A stretch of DNA of 10,687 nt from Clostridia bacterium (GTDB taxonomy: Bacteria; Bacillota_A; Clostridia; Oscillospirales; CAG-272): positions 1 to 10,687 of the forward strand of contig JAFTHF010000185.1 in NCBI GenBank assembly GCA_017457545.1, written 5' to 3'. Below the pieces are notes generated by a model. The model did not search any database. It saw only the letters and a list, made by a program, of their open reading frames with translations, and had not been told where the DNA came from. Shown here piece after piece: positions 5,878 through 10,687 of this stretch (the stretch's first letter is position 1; the number at the start of each line of letters is the position of its first letter). A program made the translations under genes and the position numbers.

Positions 5878-7873
5878 ATTTTAAAAGGGTATCATTCATT
5901 CTTATCCATACATAGCGAGAAAGTCCGCAGTCCTCATGTGACGGAAATCTGTCAGCGATTTTAAGAGTGGTTTCCTCCACTCTGGAGTGGAAGCCTCCAC
6001 CGTTTATTTCATCGGGATTATAATTTGCAAAGCTTCTGCCGTCCCTGTGGATTTTGGAAAGGTTGGTAAGAAAGCCGTTTTCAGCCTTATAAAGATATTT
6101 GATATCGCCTGTCAAATAATAATAGAGATAGTCTGCCTCAGCGCGCCAGATGCTCCAAGCGTGACCGGCACAGATCGCAGGGCCGTCTGCGTCTCCCTCC
6201 CACTGAGTTTCCCACCATCTTAAGGATGAACCGTGCATCTGACAGATTGGGGTGTTGATAACCCAGCTTTCGTGAACGTCAAGAATCTCCTTTGCCTTGG
6301 CTATATATTCCTCTCTGCGCTCAATATTTTTACAGTAATACAAAAGAGCCAATGCGGTGCAGGAAATTGAGCCGTCCTCCATTTCCTCCTCAGCCTTGTC
6401 ACTTTTTCCACCCTCTGTGGGGAATTTCATGCCACGACGGTACAGATATTCAGCCATTTTATCGGCAGATTTTCTGTATTTTTGGTAAAGCTCCTTATTC
6501 TTATCAGCCATAAAGTTGGCCATATCGCACACAGGAATCATAGGACAGCAAACAGTAGTATAATCCTCTCTGTTACCATCATCCCAAGTAACCTCAATAT
6601 GTCCATCGTCCTTTTGATAATCGGTAATAAAGCAATTAATTGCGCCCTTTGCATATTCAAGATATCTTTCGTCCTTGAAATATTTATAAGCATCTAAAAG
6701 AATAGTAATTCCGAAGGCAAGCTCCTGTACACGACAGGATTTATACACATTATATGCATTAAATCTGCCGTGAGGTGTCTTTAAAACCGTAATTTCGGGA
6801 ACAGCCCTGCTTTCGTCCTCCTCAGTAATTACGGAAAGGATATGTCTTAGCTTGCTCTCATATGCTTCTGTTTCCTCCTTAGTCAGCATATTCTTGTGCT
6901 TCATAAGGAATCTGAGCATAGCACTTACCCAGCATTGATGCTCACACAGGTTACCGTTAGTGCGAGCCATAATTACATCAAGCCTTACGGTATCTAAGGA
7001 CTTTTTATACAGGCTTTCATAGGACTTATATCCAAAAACAGACACGTGTGCGCCATTTTTGCCGTTTTTTACGGGGATTAAGGTTGTTTCCCACTCATTT
7101 GTTATTGTGTATTCCGTTGAAAACGGCAGAGCTCTTTCTCCATTTTCTGAAATTTCAATAAGAGAATCGGGTTCACCGTAGGGAATAAGCAACACAGTGT
7201 CACCTATTTTGCCTCCTCCGACTCTATAATCGAGAAATGGTACATCATAGATTTTACTAAGCTTATTAAGGCAGTCACTAAAGTCGGAAACGGGTAAAAT
7301 AGCTATTTCAAGCTTCTTTTCCCGTCTTTTTGTACCGAATACCTTGTCATAATTGGCGTAAAGCTTAAGATTTATAAAGTAATGTGACCAAAGATAAGTG
7401 GAATAATCCATCTTCCATCCATCACTATCGCTTAAAACGGCAACCGCTAGATTGTTGCCCTTAGGATTAGTCAGATAAGCATAAATTATCCTTTTGTCAG
7501 TAGACGTATAGGGGGAATTGAAAAGAAATTGATTCTCCCAGCCCCCTCCGTTTAACTTCCCCATAAAGTTAAACGGGAGATTTATGCCGAATTCACTCAG
7601 GTCTTCTCTTTTCGAGCTGATGCTCAGCCTAATACCGTCAAGAATTGGGGAAATCCCAAGACGTGTGTCTGTTTCCTTAGCATACAGGACACCGTTTTTC
7701 GTAAGAAACGGATCATGCCTGTCTATATAGGGAATACCCCATGGCTTTTTGCCCTTCGTTATATCGTCACTGTCAAGGGTATAGCAAACGCCTATTTCAT
7801 CTCCGTTTATCACCTTGTTTTCAGGCGCACGGGTGTCAATAATGCCTATGCCGTCTTTATAAATTATACTCAT
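5876..7873 (-). CDS. Uncharacterised 665-residue protein, probable alpha/alpha-toroid carbohydrate enzyme
   Basis: I do not recognise the family. The first ~290 residues look beta-rich (many short hydrophobic strands, Gly/Asn turns such as GKLNGGGWENQF at 105-116). From about 300 on it is helical, with repeated hairpin-like segments such as QELAFGITILLDAYKYF and CTALALLYYC, as in six-hairpin glycosidases and epimerases. Polar, aromatic-rich candidate active-site stretches are CEHQCW (310-315), VTWDDGNREDYTTVCCP (428-444), LRWWETQWEGDADGP (551-565) and GHAWSIWRAEADY (570-582). There is no signal peptide or membrane segment. Its ATG overlaps the GH30 stop by 4 nt (ATGA) and has no good ribosome site of its own, so translation is coupled to GH30. 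A glycoside hydrolase, or lyase-like enzyme, acting on the same oligosaccharide as GH30 is the natural inference, not shown. Confidence 0.8.
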   Translation of the reverse strand: MSIIYKDGIGIIDTRAPENKVINGDEIGVCYTLDSDDITKGKKPWGIPYIDRHDPFLTKNGVLYAKETDTRLGISPILDGIRLSISSKREDLSEFGINLPFNFMGKLNGGGWENQFLFNSPYTSTDKRIIYAYLTNPKGNNLAVAVLSDSDGWKMDYSTYLWSHYFINLKLYANYDKVFGTKRREKKLEIAILPVSDFSDCLNKLSKIYDVPFLDYRVGGGKIGDTVLLIPYGEPDSLIEISENGERALPFSTEYTITNEWETTLIPVKNGKNGAHVSVFGYKSYESLYKKSLDTVRLDVIMARTNGNLCEHQCWVSAMLRFLMKHKNMLTKEETEAYESKLRHILSVITEEDESRAVPEITVLKTPHGRFNAYNVYKSCRVQELAFGITILLDAYKYFKDERYLEYAKGAINCFITDYQKDDGHIEVTWDDGNREDYTTVCCPMIPVCDMANFMADKNKELYQKYRKSADKMAEYLYRRGMKFPTEGGKSDKAEEEMEDGSISCTALALLYYCKNIERREEYIAKAKEILDVHESWVINTPICQMHGSSLRWWETQWEGDADGPAICAGHAWSIWRAEADYLYYYLTGDIKYLYKAENGFLTNLSKIHRDGRSFANYNPDEINGGGFHSRVEETTLKIADRFPSHEDCGLSRYVWIRMNDTLLK

Positions 7874-9141
7874 AACACTATTGTATTAATAGAATACGGC
7901 TCAAGCTCATAGGACTTATCCTCTATGGTAATAACCTTTTTGAAATCATAGGGATTATATGCTACTACAACCATCTGTCCGTCAGGATTACGGAATGCAG
8001 AGCAGCTTGATGCAAATTCGCCCTTCATTTCAACATACTTAGCGCCTCTCTTTACAAAGTGAGAATAATGCTTCATAAGGTAAAATTCGGGGGTAAGTGT
8101 TCCTTTTTTGTCCTTTACGGAAACAAGGGAGTTCTGTCTCCAGCCCCATGTGCTTGGCTGGTCTGCCTTTAATGCAAGATTCCAGTATACGTATGCGGTT
8201 GCGCCGAAACGGAAATAATGACGTGTTAAACCAAACACCTCCAGCATTCTCTCCCAGGTGTTTTTACCGTCTCCGCATTCGGACTCTGTCTGGATAAGCT
8301 CAAGGTCGGGATAGTCATCTCTTGTCTGAGGAATGGCAAACTTGCCTGCCCACTGATATCCAACGCCCTTTATATATTTTCTTGCCCTTTCGTCCTGCAT
8401 TGCAAGGCCAAGATAGTGACAGTATTTTGTCCACGCATAACGGTCACCACCCTCAGGACCGTTTATTGTACCGTAGAAGATATCTACGTTTTCGTCCTCA
8501 AGGGCAGGGCCAAGGTATCCGCCGATAAAATCAGCAAGCTCGTTTCCGTGCCATACGCAGGACGGGAATACCTGATTGCTGCATGGCTCATTTTGTGGGT
8601 GAACATGAATAATAGGCACGCCTGCCTTATGATATTCCTGAACGTACTTTTTAAAATAAAGGGCATACGCCTTAAGGTTTTCCTCTGTTCTGTTGAATAC
8701 GCCGAAGCTGTATGCCTTATGTGTCTTTAGCCAAAGAGGCGGACACCAGGGGGATGCAAACATCTGCATATTCTTCTGACGGCAAACGCCCTCCAAAATA
8801 AGAGGAAGAAGAAGTTTTTTATCTCTTTCAATAGAGAAATTCTTCATTTCGTAGTCGCCCTCTGTTTCGTTATATGAATAGAAATCCGTAGCAAAGTCGC
8901 TGGCGCCTATGGGAGTACGGCAATAGTTAAAATTACAGCCGTTTTCCGTAAACAATTCGTCAAGCACAGCTTTTTTATCCTTTTCGGAAAGCTCGTTAAG
9001 TGCAAGCGCGCTAAGCTCACTAAAGCAGCAGCCAAATCCACGTATTGTCTGCTTTTCCTCACCAAAGGTAAGGCGAGTGCCCTCTGTCTTTGCTGCTTTA
9101 CCGTTTTTCCAATAGCTTTTTTCAGTAGACTGTATAAACAT
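7870..9141 (-). CDS. GH30-family glycosidase (glucosylceramidase-like fold), cytoplasmic
   Basis: This is a retaining beta-glycosidase of family GH30, which includes beta-glucosidases, beta-xylosidases, beta-1,6-glucanases and glucocerebrosidases. Seen: GFGCCFSELSA near the N terminus (35-45), the acid/base Glu in HPQNEP (E185), the nucleophile region IQTESECGDG (E286 most likely, E288 possible), YVYWNLAL (317-324), and the small C-terminal beta-domain ending in YSINTIVL. It is 423 residues from the chosen start, with no signal peptide. I chose ATG at 9141 because GAGGTG (9151-9146) lies just upstream; the longer in-frame ATG at 9171 falls inside the predicted -10 box, upstream of the likely transcript start. 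It is the first gene of a two-gene operon with the 665-residue protein. Which sugar it cuts is not decided by sequence; a disaccharide or short oligosaccharide imported into the cell is likely. Confidence 0.9.
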   Translation of the reverse strand: MFIQSTEKSYWKNGKAAKTEGTRLTFGEEKQTIRGFGCCFSELSALALNELSEKDKKAVLDELFTENGCNFNYCRTPIGASDFATDFYSYNETEGDYEMKNFSIERDKKLLLPLILEGVCRQKNMQMFASPWCPPLWLKTHKAYSFGVFNRTEENLKAYALYFKKYVQEYHKAGVPIIHVHPQNEPCSNQVFPSCVWHGNELADFIGGYLGPALEDENVDIFYGTINGPEGGDRYAWTKYCHYLGLAMQDERARKYIKGVGYQWAGKFAIPQTRDDYPDLELIQTESECGDGKNTWERMLEVFGLTRHYFRFGATAYVYWNLALKADQPSTWGWRQNSLVSVKDKKGTLTPEFYLMKHYSHFVKRGAKYVEMKGEFASSCSAFRNPDGQMVVVAYNPYDFKKVITIEDKSYELEPYSINTIVL

Positions 9142-9156
9142 AATACACCTCACAGT

Positions 9157-9168
9157 ATTTATTGATTT
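9157..9168 (+). repeat. 12-bp direct repeat, copy 1
   Basis: ATTTATTGATTT occurs here and again, perfectly, at 9221-9232, 64 bp apart, both inside the divergent control region. This copy covers the expected transcription start and leader of the GH30 gene. It may be a regulator half-site or chance in AT-rich DNA. Confidence 0.4.
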
Positions 9169-9169
9169 C

Positions 9170-9198
9170 ATTCTATCATATGCAAAGCTGCTTTGTAA
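9170..9198 (-). promoter_or_regulatory. Predicted GH30 operon promoter
   Basis: On the minus strand: TTACAA (9198-9193), a 17-bp spacer and TAGAAT (9175-9170). Transcription would start near 9163, about 22 nt before the ATG at 9141, which is just enough room for the ribosome site. Confidence 0.6.
9183..9195. promoter_or_regulatory. Palindrome in the GH30 promoter, candidate operator
   Basis: CAAAGC-T-GCTTTG is a perfect 6+1+6 inverted repeat lying mainly between the -35 and -10 boxes of the GH30 promoter, where a repressor would block polymerase. Its form resembles sites of LacI-type sugar repressors (inference). Confidence 0.5.
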
Positions 9199-9220
9199 AG
9201 AAAAAACTAAAATTTCTAGG

Positions 9221-9232
9221 ATTTATTGATTT
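9221..9232 (+). repeat. 12-bp direct repeat, copy 2
   Basis: Second perfect copy of ATTTATTGATTT. It includes the TTGATT -35 box of the divergent + strand promoter, so part of its conservation may simply be promoter sequence. Confidence 0.4.
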
Positions 9233-9254
9233 AAATGCTTCTTTATGATAGAAT
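9226..9254 (+). promoter_or_regulatory. Predicted promoter of the EEP-family gene
   Basis: TTGATT (9226-9231), a 17-bp spacer and TAGAAT (9249-9254). The -10 region TATGATAGAAT is the same, in opposite orientation, as that of the GH30 promoter, so the two divergent promoters look matched. The expected transcription start is near 9261. Confidence 0.6.
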
Positions 9255-9258
9255 TAAA

Positions 9259-9278
9259 TAAAGCGTATAGATGCTTTA
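9259..9278. promoter_or_regulatory. Inverted repeat at the EEP-gene transcription start, candidate operator
   Basis: TAAAGC, 8 bases, GCTTTA: a perfect 6-bp inverted repeat over the predicted start point. Its AAAGC/GCTTT half-sites are the same as in the palindrome of the GH30 promoter, although the spacing differs. Confidence 0.4.
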
Positions 9279-9298
9279 ACTAAAATGAGGTGTGTATT

Positions 9299-9994
9299 AT
9301 GAAAATTATGACATTTAACACTCAGCACTGTCTTGATTATCTTAATCAAAAGATAGATTTTCAGGTTATGGCAGACGCCATAAACCAACTTGATGCCGAT
9401 ATTGTGGCTCTTAATGAAATGTTTGATAACAGCAAGCATGAGGAGTACAATAAGCAGACACAAAAGCTGTCAAAATTAACCACTCTACCCTACTTTTTCT
9501 TTGCTAAGGCGATTTTTGATGTTTACGGCGACTACGGAAACGGGCTTCTCTCCCGTTACCCCATTAAGAGCGCAGAGGTAATTATGATTCCCGACCCGAG
9601 CCCCCGAAAATATAATGGCTTTTACGAAACACGATGTCTTCTTAAGGCGGTTTTGGAAAATGGGCTCACCGTCCTTGCTACCCACTTTGGCTTAAATCCC
9701 GATGAGCATGAAAATGCCGTTAACACCGTAATTAAGCACATAACCGATACAAAATGTATTCTTATGGGTGATTTTAACGTTTCTCCCGACAATCCCGTCT
9801 TAGCTCCCATAAAAGCGAAAATGAAGGATACCGGCGACCTTTTTAATTCCTCTAAGCTTAGCTGGCCGTCGGATAAGCCTACTATAAAAATAGACTACAT
9901 TTTTGTTTCGCCCGATATTGAGGTAGTATCTGCCGACATTCCTTCGCTTATAGCCTCAGATCACCGTCCCCATATAGCAGAAATCAAAATATAA
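9299..9994 (+). CDS. Endonuclease/exonuclease/phosphatase (EEP) family hydrolase
   Basis: This is a metal-dependent phosphodiesterase or phosphatase of the EEP fold (DNase I, AP endonuclease, neutral sphingomyelinase and inositol phosphatase relatives). Family residues are visible in order: N7 in MTFNTQH, the metal-binding Glu E40 in VALNEM, H129 in ATHFG, D158 and N160 in MGDFNVSPDNP, D199 in IKIDYIF and the catalytic D221-H222 in SDHRPH. It is 231 residues, a compact single domain without signal peptide. ATG at 9299 is chosen because TGAGG (9286-9290) lies 8 nt upstream; an in-frame GTG at 9290 overlaps that site. It is divergent from GH30 and ahead of a GH3 gene in the same direction, with no clear terminator between them. 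The real substrate is unknown; a DNA-repair or a phosphorylated-sugar/lipid role are both open. Confidence 0.87.
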   Translation: MKIMTFNTQHCLDYLNQKIDFQVMADAINQLDADIVALNEMFDNSKHEEYNKQTQKLSKLTTLPYFFFAKAIFDVYGDYGNGLLSRYPIKSAEVIMIPDPSPRKYNGFYETRCLLKAVLENGLTVLATHFGLNPDEHENAVNTVIKHITDTKCILMGDFNVSPDNPVLAPIKAKMKDTGDLFNSSKLSWPSDKPTIKIDYIFVSPDIEVVSADIPSLIASDHRPHIAEIKI

Positions 9995-10002
9995 AAAGCA
10001 CC

Positions 10003-10030
10003 CGATATTATACGTGAATACCGAATATCG
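10003..10030. repeat. Inverted repeat between the EEP and GH3 genes
   Basis: CGATATT (10003-10009) and AATATCG (10024-10030) form perfect 7-bp arms around 14 bases. No T-run follows, so termination would be weak; it may be an operator or an RNA hairpin ahead of the GH3 ribosome site. Confidence 0.4.
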
Positions 10031-10059
10031 AATAAAGGCTTCTTATAAAGGAGAATAAA

Positions 10060-10687
10060 ATGAGTAAAAGAACTGAAGAAATTCTTTCAAAAATGACTCT
10101 CAAGGAGAAAATCTATCACCTTGAGCAAATCACAACAGCTACCTTTTTAACAAAATGGAGCACCTACCACATTATTACAGGTCCCAACAGTAAGCTTAAG
10201 CTTGATAAGGATATGATTTTTGATGTGGGTACATCTCTTAACCTTGTTGGCGCTGAAACAATGATTGATGCCCTTGAAAACTTTCTTGATAAGAGCAAGA
10301 GCAAGCGCCCTCCCATATTCATGCAGGACGTAATTCACGGCCACCGTACACTTTATCCTATTAATCTTGCTGTTGCTGCGTCCTTTGACCGTGAGCTTGC
10401 CAAGGAGCTGGCAGCCATGGCAGCTAAGGAGGCCAGCCTTGACGGTGTAAGCGTTACCTTTGCGCCCATGGTTGACCTTGTGCGTGACCCACGTTGGGGA
10501 CGTGTTATGGAGTCCAGCGGTGAGGACCCCTATCTTAACTGTGAAATGGCTAAGGCTATCGATGGAGCCCATGATATCGATGATGCCCGAATTGCGGTTG
10601 CATCTGGCGCCAAGCACCGAATTGGCAGAGACCACGGCGCTAGATTCTGCCCAGGAGAGCACGTCGCCCTTTTCGGGCTTGTTGCCC
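10060..10687 (+). CDS. GH3-family beta-glycosidase, N-terminal part only; homology ends near 10560
   Basis: This is the start of a GH3 enzyme (beta-glucosidase/beta-xylosidase type), which removes terminal sugars from oligosaccharides. It begins with the typical ILSKMTLKEKI, followed by PIFMQDVIHGHRTLYPINLA, VTFAPMVDLVRDPRWGRVMESSGEDPYLNCEMAKA, all hallmark segments of the first GH3 domain. AAGGAG at 10048-10053 sets the start at 10060. There is no signal peptide. The frame stays open to the window edge, but after residue ~166 (base ~10557) the expected VRGFQ and KHF/GRD regions are absent; the downstream DNA instead encodes aconitase X on the other strand. The catalytic Asp of GH3, which lies further on, is therefore not present here. 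It is probably co-transcribed with the EEP gene or has its own unseen promoter. Confidence 0.85.
   Translation, partial: MSKRTEEILSKMTLKEKIYHLEQITTATFLTKWSTYHIITGPNSKLKLDKDMIFDVGTSLNLVGAETMIDALENFLDKSKSKRPPIFMQDVIHGHRTLYPINLAVAASFDRELAKELAAMAAKEASLDGVSVTFAPMVDLVRDPRWGRVMESSGEDPYLNCEMAKAIDGAHDIDDARIAVASGAKHRIGRDHGARFCPGEHVALFGLVA
10556..10566. other. Junction of two unrelated gene fragments
   Basis: Left of this point the + strand reads GH3; right of it the - strand reads aconitase X. The break falls at or beside the 6-bp palindrome ATCGAT (10558-10563), where both readings lose similarity within a few bases. GC rises from about 50% in the 60 bp before to about 59% in the 127 bp after (hand counts). 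Confidence 0.75.
10561..10686 (-). CDS. Aconitase X (AcnX/DUF521) internal fragment, broken at the junction
   Basis: Read on the minus strand in frame from 10686, this encodes about 42 residues matching the aconitase X signature: KGDVLSWAESSAVV, then ANSVLGARCNRNSGIIDIM, then GSI just before the join. Aconitase X enzymes are Fe-S dehydratases; bacterial forms act on cis-3-hydroxy-L-proline, archaeal ones on mevalonate 5-phosphate (family knowledge). The gene's N-terminal part lies beyond the window. Its continuation after GSI, normally a (A)G-x-TP-xYG-type stretch, is missing because the sequence turns into antisense GH3. An in-frame minus reading continues through that antisense to 10147 but carries no family sequence. 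It is unlikely to be a neighbour in the same genome arrangement; see the junction entry. Confidence 0.75.

Noticed and set aside
5876..7873. Assignment of the 665-residue protein to GH127 (beta-L-arabinofuranosidase)
   Set aside because: A CC pair and similar length recall GH127, but that family has the barrel first and the beta-sandwich after, and its Glu-x-Cys zinc motif is not seen here; the order is reversed.
9142..9171. Longer GH30 start at the ATG at 9171
   Set aside because: That ATG overlaps the predicted -10 box and lies upstream of the likely transcript start, while the ATG at 9141 has a well-spaced GAGGTG site.
9290..9298. GTG start for the EEP gene
   Set aside because: It overlaps the Shine-Dalgarno for the ATG at 9299; the protein family normally begins with the K-x-M-T-x-N segment right after that ATG.
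10003..10030. Terminator between the EEP and GH3 genes
   Set aside because: The inverted repeat has AT-rich arms, a 14-nt loop and no T-run, so it is listed only as a repeat.
10147..10662. Open minus-strand frame of 171 codons near the right edge
   Set aside because: Only its first ~35 codons (10662 down to ~10561) match a family, aconitase X; the rest is the antisense of the GH3 gene with no family sequence. It is a product of the join, not a gene.
1..10687. CRISPR array, tRNA genes, insertion sequences, attachment sites
   Set aside because: No regularly spaced repeats, no cloverleaf with a T-loop GGTTCRA core, and no transposase or integrase reading were found by eye.

Overview
The window looks like chromosomal DNA of an anaerobic Clostridia-type Firmicute, probably a gut or rumen polysaccharide user. 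The basis is inference: moderately AT-rich DNA, strong AGGAGG/AAGGAG ribosome binding sites, TTGaca/TAtaaT-like promoters, compact short operons, and a mix of carbohydrate enzymes without secretion signals. No species can be named from this evidence.

Layout from left to right. The 3' part of the RNase P RNA gene (rnpB, + strand) enters from the left edge and ends at a bidirectional terminator shared with the convergent xylulokinase gene (xylB, - strand). xylB diverges from an AraC-family regulator, which is followed after 1 nt by a phosphoglycolate-phosphatase-like HAD hydrolase and a terminator. A second + strand unit has its own promoter, with a perfect palindrome over its -35 box. It encodes a YihX-like HAD sugar-phosphate phosphatase and a cytoplasmic heparinase II/III-like protein, and ends at a second bidirectional terminator. 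Facing it on the - strand is a two-gene unit: a GH30 glycosidase with a 4-nt ATGA overlap to a 665-residue protein of no family I can name, probably an alpha/alpha-toroid carbohydrate enzyme. Divergent from GH30 are an endonuclease/exonuclease/phosphatase-fold hydrolase and then the start of a GH3 glycosidase. No gene-free stretch exceeds about 300 bases; the longest gaps are about 155 bp.

How the genes fit together (inference): every sugar enzyme here (GH30, GH3, heparinase-like, 665-residue protein) lacks a visible signal peptide. The locus therefore reads as a cytoplasmic module that trims imported oligosaccharides, with two HAD phosphatases and xylulokinase feeding or balancing central metabolism. 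Transporters are not in the window.

The most important observation is at the right edge. The GH3 sequence is ordinary up to about base 10560, then stops matching GH3. The last ~125 bp instead read cleanly on the opposite strand as an internal piece of aconitase X (AcnX/DUF521), at about 59% GC by hand count. This is a head-on join of two unrelated gene fragments: either an assembly or cloning chimera, or a real rearrangement.
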